Notes under the pieces: model-generated | What the model was told of the DNA's origin: nothing | Databases searched by the model: none | Seen by the model: only the letters and a program-made list of their open reading frames with translations | From: Polyangiaceae bacterium | GTDB lineage: Bacteria; Myxococcota_A; Polyangia; Polyangiales; Polyangiaceae | NCBI GenBank assembly: GCA_016715885.1 | Contig: JADJXL010000002.1 | Span: 186,001 to 250,000 of the forward strand | Direction of reading: 5' to 3' | Length of the DNA: 64,000 bases | In this document: one piece after another, positions 17,865 to 26,095 of the stretch | Layout: each line of letters starts with the position of its first letter | Numbering within the stretch: the stretch's first letter is position 1 | Program-made: the position numbers and the translations under genes

Positions 17865-19675
17865 TTGGGACCCCCGAGCTCCTCGGGCTTCCACAGGTCC
17901 TTGTTGAGCCGAGGTTTGGTGGTTGCGGGTTTGCTGGCTGGAACGACGGGTTTGTCATTCGATGCCGAAATGGATGGCGCCGGAGCGAGTGCGGTGAGCG
18001 ATATGGGACCGAGCTCCTTGTCGGCCTCCGCCGAAATCCACATCGTTTGTGATTCGTAGCCTTGCCGCTCGATGCGTACCGCGTGCTGCTTTTTTTCGCG
18101 GGGAAGTACGATTGCATCGCCAGCTCCGCCCAAGTCACGGCCATCGACGAGAATTCTGGCATCCGCGGGCATGACTGCGAGGCGCAATGTAATCGTCCCG
18201 GGCTCGGGCGTGAGCACCTGCGTCGATTGGCTCGGTGCGGATTCCGGCGCACCAATAATTGCGGAATCGTTCGTGCGCCGCATGTACATCGCCCCGGCGC
18301 CGATCAACACGGCTACTCCAGCGATCGCAATATAGGCTGTTTGCTTGGAACGTTGCGATGACGGCACGCCCTGTGACATCAATGTCGAAGTCGCCGTCGT
18401 CATCGTGGTCGCGCCAACGACCTTGACTTCCGGCGTTTTGTCGACGACGACAGCCGCCGTGAGCGGTGGACTTGCCAGTGTCGCGGGCATCTGAGATTGC
18501 ACTGGCGGCGCCGCAGCGATTTCGGTGACCACGTCCGCTGCGACTTGTATCGTTTTTGCTTCGGCCGCCGGCAGCTCGGTATATGACTTGCGCGTCGCTG
18601 GGATCGCATCCTTCGTCGAGGGCACGTCATCCGGAATCGCGCGTTCATCATCGACCGCAGGAGCGCGCATCGTATTGGCGACCTCCAATTCCGGCGCTGC
18701 CGCGGCTTTGGGGGCCCGAGCTGCGAGGCGCAAGGCTTCGGCAAGCGCATCGACCGCCGCTCCTGCCGAATTGGGCCGGCCAAGCGGGCGCTTTGCGAGC
18801 ATTGCGAGAACCGGCTCGTCGAGCTCTGGTGGTATGCTCGGACAAACACTCGACATCGATGGTGGTTTTTCGGTGGTGTGTTTGAAGAGCAGATCCACCG
18901 TCGAATCCGCTTCGAAAACGGGTTTGCCCGTGAGCATTTCGTGCGTCACGCACCCTAGCGCATAAATGTCCGTGCGGTGATCGACTTTTTTCCCTCGACA
19001 CTGTTCGGGCGACATATAGCGCGGCGTGCCTATGGCAACACCGGTCGCCGTTTGCTGCGCACCTTCCTCGCGCACGAGCTTGGCGACACCGAAATCGAGC
19101 AACTTCGGAAAAAAGCTGCCGTCTTTTTCACGCATGAGAAATACGTTGTCGGGCTTCAAATCCCGGTGCGTCACGCCCGCTTGATGAGCCGCATCCAGAC
19201 CATCGGCAATACCTCGCAAAATGGGTAATGCTTCGGCCGGCAAGAGGCGCTTTTTCTGTTGCAAAAGCTGCCCGAGCGTCATCCCTTCGCAAAACTCCAT
19301 GACGAAGTAATGCTGGCTGCTTTCGTGCACCCCGAACGAGAATACGTCGATGATATTTCGATGACCAATCCGATTGACCGCTCGCGCCTCGTCGATGAAT
19401 CGCGTCACGATTTCCGGCTCGGAAGACATGCGCTTGTGCAAGAGCTTGATGGCGACCTTTTTGCCAATGAGCGGCTGCACGCCGGCATAAACCGCGCCGA
19501 ACGATCCTTCGCCGAGCTTCTTTTCAACGCGATATTCGCCGATCATCGTTCCCGGTTCGACGCTCACGTCCGCGTTCGCAAAAGCTTCGTCAGGAAGCAA
19601 TGGAGTCGTGTCGAGCGGACAATTTACGGTGCCCTCCGCATACGTCGTGCGACACGTCGGACAGGTCAAGCTCAT
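17861..19675 (-). CDS. Ser/Thr protein kinase with zinc ribbon and PEGA-like domain
   Basis: 604 aa. An N-terminal CPxC..CPLD zinc-ribbon-like motif (residues 5-21) precedes the kinase domain: GEGSFGAVYAG (55-65), VAIK Lys77, HRDLKPDN with Asp172, DFG 194-196, then GTPRYMSPEQC. All catalytic residues are present. A long Ala/Pro/Thr-rich linker leads to one membrane span (TAYIAIAGVAVLIGAGAMYM) and an outside PEGA-like domain (ADARILVDGRDLGGAG..). It heads a three-gene operon with 4-bp overlaps. The 298-bp gap upstream (19676-19973) is shared with the divergent T6SS island and holds no gene I can support. Confidence 0.94.
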   Translation of the reverse strand: MSLTCPTCRTTYAEGTVNCPLDTTPLLPDEAFANADVSVEPGTMIGEYRVEKKLGEGSFGAVYAGVQPLIGKKVAIKLLHKRMSSEPEIVTRFIDEARAVNRIGHRNIIDVFSFGVHESSQHYFVMEFCEGMTLGQLLQQKKRLLPAEALPILRGIADGLDAAHQAGVTHRDLKPDNVFLMREKDGSFFPKLLDFGVAKLVREEGAQQTATGVAIGTPRYMSPEQCRGKKVDHRTDIYALGCVTHEMLTGKPVFEADSTVDLLFKHTTEKPPSMSSVCPSIPPELDEPVLAMLAKRPLGRPNSAGAAVDALAEALRLAARAPKAAAAPELEVANTMRAPAVDDERAIPDDVPSTKDAIPATRKSYTELPAAEAKTIQVAADVVTEIAAAPPVQSQMPATLASPPLTAAVVVDKTPEVKVVGATTMTTATSTLMSQGVPSSQRSKQTAYIAIAGVAVLIGAGAMYMRRTNDSAIIGAPESAPSQSTQVLTPEPGTITLRLAVMPADARILVDGRDLGGAGDAIVLPREKKQHAVRIERQGYESQTMWISAEADKELGPISLTALAPAPSISASNDKPVVPASKPATTKPRLNKDLWKPEELGGPK

Positions 19676-19973
19676 TCGTCGTCTCCCACTGTTAGCAACA
19701 AACGCGCCATTACAATTTCCCGGATTCTTTTACGCATGGTCACCAAACGCACTGCGAATTTTGCACTCCAAAGCTGCGAATTCCGCAGGCAACTGCGAGA
19801 TGTGCATGACGACGAGTTCCAACTCATAAGAGATCACCATGAGCTGACGCACGATGCAAGATGCTTGACGCGGGCCATTCTTCTGCGCCAATCTGTGGCT
19901 GGCGTCAATCGCTCGGGGCTCGATCCTGGGGGCTTCGCTGACGCTTGGCGTGCTGTTTGCTCGGGAGGAAGAC

Positions 19974-21872
19974 GTGCAGGGAGAACAATCAGCAGTCGTG
20001 ACGTCGGTGCCCTTTGCGCTGGGGGTCGTTCCTTGGCGGCAAGGGGGCATATTGCGGGTCACGGTCATTGTCAAAGCCACGTTTTCGGCAAAAACATCTC
20101 CCATGACTCCGGCGAGCGCTCCGCAACCTTACCGGATTTCGGATGCACATTACAAGAACCAGCCGATGGCGCGGGTGATTGCTGCGTCGGATCGCGTGCC
20201 CCAAAAGCCGCGCGTCGACGTGACGGTTCTTGGACACGCCCACGCAAATCGCGGGCAATCCGTGGCAGAAATGACGGCACGCGTCGCATTGATGCAAGCA
20301 GGTCGATTTGCCATTGACAAGCGCGTGCGCGTCGTGGGGGCGCGTGTGGCGGACGATAGCCCGCCCGTCCCTTTCATTCGAATGCCCATCGTGTACGAGC
20401 GAGCGCTCGGCGGAATCGGCACGGCCGAAAATCCGATTGGTTGTGGTGAAGAAGATGCCGATGACGACGATCGGCCGAATATTTTGGATCCCAATGACCC
20501 ATCGCGCCCGATTGGATTCGGCCCCATCGGTGCGGCATGGCCCATTCGCAAGAAAAGGCTCGGTGCGACATCTGCTCGAGACGTCGAATCGCCGCTCATG
20601 GTTTTACCGGACGAATTCGACCTTTCGTTTTTTCAATCCGCGCCCGAGGATCAACAAATCGATGAATTGTCTCCCGACGCCGTCCTGATTCTCGAAGGAT
20701 TCGATCCCGAACGGCAAAGCGTCGAAGTCGAGCTGCCCTGTGCTCGGGCGATGGGCGCAATTTACGGCCTCGAAGTAAGCGACCCCGACATGGCGACGCA
20801 CATAGAATTTCGCGCCGATACCCTGCACGTCGATGTCGATAATTGGATCGCGACCATTACGTTTCGCGGACATGTCGAAATTCTCGACGAATCGCGACTC
20901 GATCAGATGGTCGTGGCAACGGGTATCGGCATAGGAGGGCTCGCGCCGGTCATTCCAGCACTCCGTCCACCGCCGGAACGAATCAAATCGGCCGCGGAAG
21001 TTTCCCCTGCAGCAGCGAGCGAAAACATGGGTGGCACGTTGATGCTTGGCAATGACGCTCCAGTGCGCGGCCCCGCATTGCCGTTTGCTCCAGGGTATGC
21101 TGGCGCATTGTCGAAAGCAAAGAAGCGCAGCAGCGAAACGCTCGTGTTGCCGCTCTCGGCGTGGTCGAAAGGTCCCACGCGCAATTTGTCGACGGAAACG
21201 TTGGCGCTCCCTCCGTCGTCGCCCGAATTGATGCAGCCGTCTCCTCCGACCCCACAACCAGCGGTTGCGCAATTTTCATCGACACCAGCGGTCGCGCCGG
21301 GACCGCTGCCGATATCTCCACCGCCGCTTTTGCCCTTGGTGCCGCGCGCCGAGCCCGAAATTCGGCTGGCAGATGCGCCCGCTCCTGCAATGCCTGTGGC
21401 ATCGGCGGAAGAACCAGCGCGCCGTCCAGAAGAAATCGTGGACATCGATCGATATGGGTTCGTCTCGGCACACCTTGCCGAACGAGGTGCGAAGCCGGAT
21501 CAGGTGCTTCGCACGCAAGATATCGATCCGGTGATTTGGCGCAAGGCGGACAGGTTTTGGCGCCAGGAGCTGAAACGTGAGATGGCCGAAGGAATACCGG
21601 ACAAACTGCCCAAGTTCGAGGAAGCTTTCGTGCGCGGGTGGGAGAGCCTGCACCCGGGCCGGTTTGGCGTCGAGCATTATGCGCGATTGACGATTGCAGA
21701 ACGAGAAGCGCGAATCGTGCGAGAGCTTCGGGCACAAGGCGTCGAACCATCCATGGGCATGCGGCTTCGTCGAGTGTGGCGGCGTCGCATCGAGTCTGAT
21801 CAAGCGCTTCGAGCGGCTTTCAAAGCACTCGTCGACGTCAAGAGGCCAGAAACGCGGGCGGAGGCACGGTAA
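19974..21872 (+). CDS. DUF2169 domain T6SS adaptor protein, long form
   Basis: 632 aa. The GTG at 19974 is preferred because GGAGGA lies 4 bp upstream; a GTG at 19950 is also open. Residues 1-310 form the DUF2169 domain (FALGVVPWRQGGILRVTVIVKATF, PIVYERALGGIGTAENPIG, GFGPIGAAWPIRKKRLG). A Pro/Ala-rich linker spans about 325-485. The helical, charged C-terminal region is not found in the other two DUF2169 proteins here. Family members act as T6SS chaperones/adaptors loading PAAR or DUF4150 effectors onto VgrG. It is the first gene of a plus-strand run to 24854. Confidence 0.85.
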   Translation: MQGEQSAVVTSVPFALGVVPWRQGGILRVTVIVKATFSAKTSPMTPASAPQPYRISDAHYKNQPMARVIAASDRVPQKPRVDVTVLGHAHANRGQSVAEMTARVALMQAGRFAIDKRVRVVGARVADDSPPVPFIRMPIVYERALGGIGTAENPIGCGEEDADDDDRPNILDPNDPSRPIGFGPIGAAWPIRKKRLGATSARDVESPLMVLPDEFDLSFFQSAPEDQQIDELSPDAVLILEGFDPERQSVEVELPCARAMGAIYGLEVSDPDMATHIEFRADTLHVDVDNWIATITFRGHVEILDESRLDQMVVATGIGIGGLAPVIPALRPPPERIKSAAEVSPAAASENMGGTLMLGNDAPVRGPALPFAPGYAGALSKAKKRSSETLVLPLSAWSKGPTRNLSTETLALPPSSPELMQPSPPTPQPAVAQFSSTPAVAPGPLPISPPPLLPLVPRAEPEIRLADAPAPAMPVASAEEPARRPEEIVDIDRYGFVSAHLAERGAKPDQVLRTQDIDPVIWRKADRFWRQELKREMAEGIPDKLPKFEEAFVRGWESLHPGRFGVEHYARLTIAEREARIVRELRAQGVEPSMGMRLRRVWRRRIESDQALRAAFKALVDVKRPETRAEAR

Positions 21873-21877
21873 AACCC

Positions 21878-23146
21878 ATGGACGAGCGAGTCCCCATCAA
21901 CGAAGAGCAACTCGGGCACTTCATCGGGCAGCTCGCGCGCGATATCGAGGCCATCAAGTCGTCGCCCAAGACCGAGGAGCTTTTCGTCGGCGAAATGGAC
22001 GGGGTTCGTATGGGCGCGCTGCTCGTCAAACGAACCTACCGTGCCGAGCATGGGCGTCTGGTTCCAATGACTGATGACAAACAGAATCCTATTTGCCTCG
22101 GCGACGTCCCGTATGCGGAGCTTTCTCCACCGTTCGTCTCGCCCATCATTGCCGGAGACGAAAGTCATGCCTTCAAACGCATGACGGACGTCATCGTCCA
22201 AGCGAGCGCGCAGGCGTACGGGAAAAACACGACGAAAACGACGGTCGGCCTGCGTTTTGGAAAAATCGAACGAGAGATCGTCGTGTATGGCGATAGGCGT
22301 GGCGAGTTCGATCTCATGGGCAATCCGCGTTTTTCGGAGCCCGAGCCATTCGATTCGATCCCCATTCGTTGGGATTATGCCTATGGTGGATTCGACAAAT
22401 GGGGCTTTAAACGCAAGGGCATCCCATTTCTCGATGCCATCAAACCAAAACCGGAATGGGAAATCGGGTCCGCGACGCCTTATCATTACCCGCGAAATCC
22501 GGCTGGTTGCGGATTCTTGCTCGAGCTCGACAAGGAAACGTTCACGAACCTCGCAATCCCGAATCTCGAGCATCCGTTTGCGCCTCTCGTGCCCGCGGCG
22601 ATGGCCGTTGGTGAAGTCGAGCGATGGATGCGTGGGCCATTGCCTGCCGCGTGGGACTTTCAGCCCCTCGACTGGTTTCCTCGATGCGGGTATCTCGGAG
22701 CGACGCCGCCTTATATCGATGAAGGCATTCCGCTGGCCGAAGTGACGCGCGGCTACGTGGCGAAGGACATTCTGTCGATCCCGTCGTTTCTGAAAGCAAA
22801 GCGTCACGCAGATTATCGCCTTGAATTTCTGCAATCGGCAGCTCCAGGTTTGGCTGTGCCGTTGGTTTCTCCCGATGAACAGTTCGTATTGACGAACGTA
22901 CATCCCGAGGAGAAATCACATTGGTTCTCGTTACCAGGCGAACTCCCGAGCGTGCTCGTGGAACTTGCGCCGGGAAATGTCGTGGAGGCAGATCCAAAGC
23001 TCGTGACCGTGGTGATCCGCGTCGATCTTGGCGAGGTGGAATGCTTGTGGAGTGCGCGGTTTCCATTGCCGCCGGAGCTGTCCGAGGAAGACTTGCTGGA
23101 AGCGCGGCGCGTCGTGCAATGGAAGCGTCCCGGAAAGCGAGGGTGA
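21878..23146 (+). CDS. DUF2169 domain T6SS adaptor protein
   Basis: 422 aa, 5 bp after the previous gene. DUF2169 features include VGEMDGVRMGALLVKRTY, RWDYAYGGFDKWGFKRKG, YHYPRNPAGCGF and PNLEHP. The next gene, 4 bp downstream, encodes a DUF4150-type protein, the usual client. It lacks the long C-terminal extension of the first paralogue. It likely serves as the dedicated adaptor/chaperone of the downstream effector. Confidence 0.88.
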   Translation: MDERVPINEEQLGHFIGQLARDIEAIKSSPKTEELFVGEMDGVRMGALLVKRTYRAEHGRLVPMTDDKQNPICLGDVPYAELSPPFVSPIIAGDESHAFKRMTDVIVQASAQAYGKNTTKTTVGLRFGKIEREIVVYGDRRGEFDLMGNPRFSEPEPFDSIPIRWDYAYGGFDKWGFKRKGIPFLDAIKPKPEWEIGSATPYHYPRNPAGCGFLLELDKETFTNLAIPNLEHPFAPLVPAAMAVGEVERWMRGPLPAAWDFQPLDWFPRCGYLGATPPYIDEGIPLAEVTRGYVAKDILSIPSFLKAKRHADYRLEFLQSAAPGLAVPLVSPDEQFVLTNVHPEEKSHWFSLPGELPSVLVELAPGNVVEADPKLVTVVIRVDLGEVECLWSARFPLPPELSEEDLLEARRVVQWKRPGKRG

Positions 23147-23150
23147 ACGC

Positions 23151-24074
23151 ATGAGCTGGAAAGTTCGCGCCTATTACAACGTGAATCCGTTCATCGGGGG
23201 TTGTCTGCACGATACGATGGTCACCGTGCCACTTCCGCCCTTCATGATGCCGGGGCGACTCTGGCACATCGACTTTTCAGTCGTGCAAGGCTTGTGGTTG
23301 GGCTGCTTTTTGTCGAATGGCAACGATCGCGTCGTTCTCAGCGATGATCTTTTGTTTCTTGGCCGGATGAGCGATGCTGGGTTCGTCTTGCCGCACATTT
23401 CCATTCCGCCGTCGTGGTACAACGTTTTGACGACACTTTTTGGCGGATCCAATGCGCTTTTTGGCGTCGGGTCGGTGACGCTGGCGACGAAAAACCTCTT
23501 GTGGGGCGACGAAGATTGCGATTTGGCGACCAGCCCGATTCCCTATGCTCCCATTTCGATCAATCTGCAATGTGGTGATCCCTTCTCCTTGCCTTCGGAT
23601 CTGGTCGTTGTTTGGGGAAGCGTTTACGCCGGCATGTCCCTCGCCGACATCTATTCGGCGCTGATCGATTTAGCGCTGCAATGGGCGATGGAGGGGGCCA
23701 TGTTCGTCGGCGGCAAAGCCCTTTCAGCGGGTTTCAAGAAACTCGGCAAGAAGCTCGGCAAGGGAGCTTCGAAAGGCGGATCCTATGCAGCGCGACAGGC
23801 TGCAAATAGGGCCGCCAAGAAAAATGCGGCAAGTGCGGCGAAGCAGGGCACACTTGCGACGATTGGCGACAAACTCGTTACCGCCATCAAGAAAGCGAGC
23901 GGCGCGACCGCTTCGGATGCCTACAAGGAATACCTCGAGAAGGCCGCGAAGGTCAGGGGCATCAAAGGGGCGCTCGACATGTCGGACGACGAACTTCGCG
24001 ACGTTCATTCGAAAGACGGGCGGTTATTCGGACGAGCTCGGAAGTGTGGCCGACAAATTCACCGAAGGTTATGA
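23151..24074 (+). CDS. DUF4150 (PAAR-like) effector, N-terminal part, frameshifted
   Basis: ATG 23151 follows the DUF2169 stop by 4 bp. The N-terminal 150 residues look like a DUF4150/PAAR-like tip domain (NVNPFIGGCLHDTMVTVPLPP, DLATSPIPYAPISINLQCGDP). An Ala/Lys/Gly-rich linker (about 195-245) and helices (SDAYKEYLEKAAKVRGI) follow. The frame then runs into a short basic tail (RLFGRARKCGRQIHRRL) and stops at 24074, while natural-looking protein continues in the +1 frame. Removing one G from the GGGCGG at 24018-24023 would join them as ..SKDGGYSDELGS.. in a protein of about 491 aa. Either an inactivating mutation, an assembly error, or (least likely) recoding. Confidence 0.8.
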   Translation: MSWKVRAYYNVNPFIGGCLHDTMVTVPLPPFMMPGRLWHIDFSVVQGLWLGCFLSNGNDRVVLSDDLLFLGRMSDAGFVLPHISIPPSWYNVLTTLFGGSNALFGVGSVTLATKNLLWGDEDCDLATSPIPYAPISINLQCGDPFSLPSDLVVVWGSVYAGMSLADIYSALIDLALQWAMEGAMFVGGKALSAGFKKLGKKLGKGASKGGSYAARQAANRAAKKNAASAAKQGTLATIGDKLVTAIKKASGATASDAYKEYLEKAAKVRGIKGALDMSDDELRDVHSKDGRLFGRARKCGRQIHRRL

Positions 24075-24630
24075 CAAATATTTGAAGAAATATGGTAGTC
24101 AAGTCAATGCCCAGAAAATATACAATGACGCGCTGACCGAGGTCTGGGACGAAGTCGACAACTTGAAGAAACTCGACGACATCGTCGACGGCAATATGGC
24201 GGGTTTCATCATCAAGAATTCAACATTGAAGGAAGCGCTGCAATCGCTCGACACCGCCGTTCTCAAGGTCGCTTCGGAGGAAGTGCTCTGGGCGGTACAA
24301 ATGAAACTCATCACGAAGTCATTCTCGAAGCTCGTCGTCGGTCAATTCTTCCGCGGGGGCAATGTTATTGGCTCGGGCACGTCGGGCGGGATTTTTTCAT
24401 TCGAAGGGCTTGGCTGGACCAACTATTTTCAGCGCACACTACGCTATCAGGACAAATGGTACGCGTCGATCAGCGGATCGGACGACTACGAGGATCAGAC
24501 GGCGTCCTGGCAAGATGCGGCGGGCATCGACACGTCGGACGACGATTACTGGTACGCTTCGTCGACTAGTGAATCGACGACCGAAGCAGAGGAAGACGAT
24601 TATTGGTACGGTACTGCGCAAACGGGGTGA
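24019..24630 (+). CDS. C-terminal part of DUF4150 effector (+1 frame), candidate toxin domain
   Basis: About 202 residues from GYSDELGSVADKF to the stop at 24630, with no good own start (a GTG at 24046 and an internal ATG exist), so it is best read as the 3' part of the frameshifted gene. It is mostly helical (YDKYLKKYGSQ, KLDDIVDGNMAGFIIKNS). The tail is unusual, with repeated acidic-aromatic units: DKWYASIS, DDDYWYASS, EDDYWYGTA. Local GC near 24070-24130 is clearly lower than in neighbours, a sign of exchangeable cargo. I recognise no toxin family. The next gene starts inside its stop (TGATG), which supports this frame as the true end. Confidence 0.65.
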   Translation, partial: GGYSDELGSVADKFTEGYDKYLKKYGSQVNAQKIYNDALTEVWDEVDNLKKLDDIVDGNMAGFIIKNSTLKEALQSLDTAVLKVASEEVLWAVQMKLITKSFSKLVVGQFFRGGNVIGSGTSGGIFSFEGLGWTNYFQRTLRYQDKWYASISGSDDYEDQTASWQDAAGIDTSDDDYWYASSTSESTTEAEEDDYWYGTAQTG

Positions 24631-24854
24631 TGACGATGCCGAAGAAACCCGACCCGCTCGACAACTTGACGCCCGAAGGGCAACTCGAAGTCATGCGTAG
24701 CATGATCTTCGGCATGTTCGGCGAAACCCGCGGCAATGACATTTGGCCGCAATTCGAGGCGGCAATGCTCTCAAAAGCGCGTCAGATCGGCGACGCTGCC
24801 GAACCCGAGAAGAACTTTTGGAAAAGCGCTTGGCGCATTTACGAGATTGAATAA
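24630..24854 (+). CDS. Small acidic protein, candidate immunity protein
   Basis: 74 aa (MTMPKKPDPLDNLTPEG..). The ATG at 24630 overlaps the upstream stop as TGATG, so expression is coupled to the candidate toxin frame. There is no signal or membrane segment, and it looks helical (LEVMRSMIFGMFGE, FEAAMLSKARQIG). Position directly behind the variable C-terminus of a PAAR-type effector is the standard place for an immunity gene, but it could also be a small chaperone. It faces the convergent third DUF2169 gene 3 bp away. Confidence 0.65.
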   Translation: MTMPKKPDPLDNLTPEGQLEVMRSMIFGMFGETRGNDIWPQFEAAMLSKARQIGDAAEPEKNFWKSAWRIYEIE

Positions 24855-24857
24855 ATG

Positions 24858-25994
24858 CTAGCTCGCGAGCTCCTTGCCCCAGAGATCGTCCTCCCATTCG
24901 TCGCGCAAGTCGCGCCGGTAGTGGCTGGGGATTTCTTCGGGCATCGCGCCTTCGTAAAGCGAACACACGCGCCGCTCGTTCCGGACCAAGCGATATTCGA
25001 AGACGACGCGATAGGACAGAAGCACGCGCGCTTCGCCGCCGATGATGCCGATTTGATCGAGGTGCAAGGGAACGATCCGCTCGCGGTTTTCGAGCTGCAC
25101 GTGCAAGTGGAACCCTCGGTTTGGCAAGACGAACAAGAGATCGGTGCCGTCTTTGCGTCCGTGCGAAAGTCGAACGACGTCGCCCGGTTTGGGAGACTTT
25201 TCGGCTGGAATCACCATGTTCGGATGCGCTTGATTGAACAGCATCGGCGTCAGGTTGTCGACCGTGAGGGAGACATTGGACGTTACATTCGCCGCTGCGT
25301 TGGTCTTGGCACCGGTTTGTCCAAGGACGCCCGCAAGTCCGGGATGATCGATCGAAGCTTGGGGGCGAAGAGATCCATCTTCCGGGTAATAACCGAGTCC
25401 CACCGGAATGGGGCGGTCATCCCATCGCGAGACGAGCTGGTTGGGGTCTTCGAGGTTGGGGAGAAGTTGCCCTTCGGCCGCGAGCTCGTCCAGGTAATAC
25501 CCTCGACCGCGAGGGTTTGGCCCGTACGGTGCTGCTTGTCCTCGTTTCGTTTTCGCGTAGCCCCCATAAGCAAGTGCAAAGTCGAGCTGCATGGAACCAA
25601 AAACTTCGGGGGACGACGCGGTGAGCGTTCCGTCTTTGCCTCGAAGCCATCGCCTATCGCCGAATATCGCGATGCGACGGCGGAACGTGCGACCCACATC
25701 AATTTCGATATCGAGTCGACCATCGACTTTGCGGTTCGGTTGGTAGACGCGACCGCCGAGCAAAATGTCGACGCCACCCATATAAAAAGGTTTGTCCCCG
25801 CTACGAGGACCGAGCGGCGTATCGCCAGGCGTGGCATCGATGGGCCATTTGGGCTCTTCGAGCGGGACGAGCTCCCCGTTGCCGGTGACATCATGAAGAA
25901 CGCGTGCAACGACGCACGCCATCATGCGCCGAGGTTGCGGCGAAATGTTCTTCATTCGTTTCGCGGAATAGGGTGTAGTATTGAAGAACTTCAT
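24858..25994 (-). CDS. DUF2169 domain T6SS adaptor protein
   Basis: 378 aa, third DUF2169 paralogue here and the only one on the minus strand. Typical motifs are KPFYMGGVDILLGGRVY, VGRTFRRRIAIFGDRRWL, LDFALAYGGYAKTKRGQ, YGPNPRGRGYYL and LPNLEDPNQLVSRWDDRP. An AGGTGAG ribosome-binding site precedes the ATG. It is divergent from vgrG across 101 bp and convergent with the small gene at 24630-24854. It presumably serves another PAAR-type client, perhaps outside the window, or a different step with the same VgrG. Confidence 0.88.
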   Translation of the reverse strand: MKFFNTTPYSAKRMKNISPQPRRMMACVVARVLHDVTGNGELVPLEEPKWPIDATPGDTPLGPRSGDKPFYMGGVDILLGGRVYQPNRKVDGRLDIEIDVGRTFRRRIAIFGDRRWLRGKDGTLTASSPEVFGSMQLDFALAYGGYAKTKRGQAAPYGPNPRGRGYYLDELAAEGQLLPNLEDPNQLVSRWDDRPIPVGLGYYPEDGSLRPQASIDHPGLAGVLGQTGAKTNAAANVTSNVSLTVDNLTPMLFNQAHPNMVIPAEKSPKPGDVVRLSHGRKDGTDLLFVLPNRGFHLHVQLENRERIVPLHLDQIGIIGGEARVLLSYRVVFEYRLVRNERRVCSLYEGAMPEEIPSHYRRDLRDEWEDDLWGKELAS

Positions 25995-26095
25995 GGCTCA
26001 CCTTTTTCACAAATTATCACGAGTCACGAGTATCGTAAACATCAATCCGCGTCTGCTCCGTTTTTGGTCCGCGACAGGCGACGAAGGAGAAACAC

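Noticed and set aside
21800..22903. 367-codon minus-strand frame opposite the second DUF2169 gene
   Set aside because: Shadow of a well-supported plus-strand gene.
24000..24040. Programmed ribosomal frameshifting at the effector junction
   Set aside because: No slippery heptamer, no nearby pseudoknot-like structure seen, and a one-base G-run change explains it more simply; kept as the least likely option.
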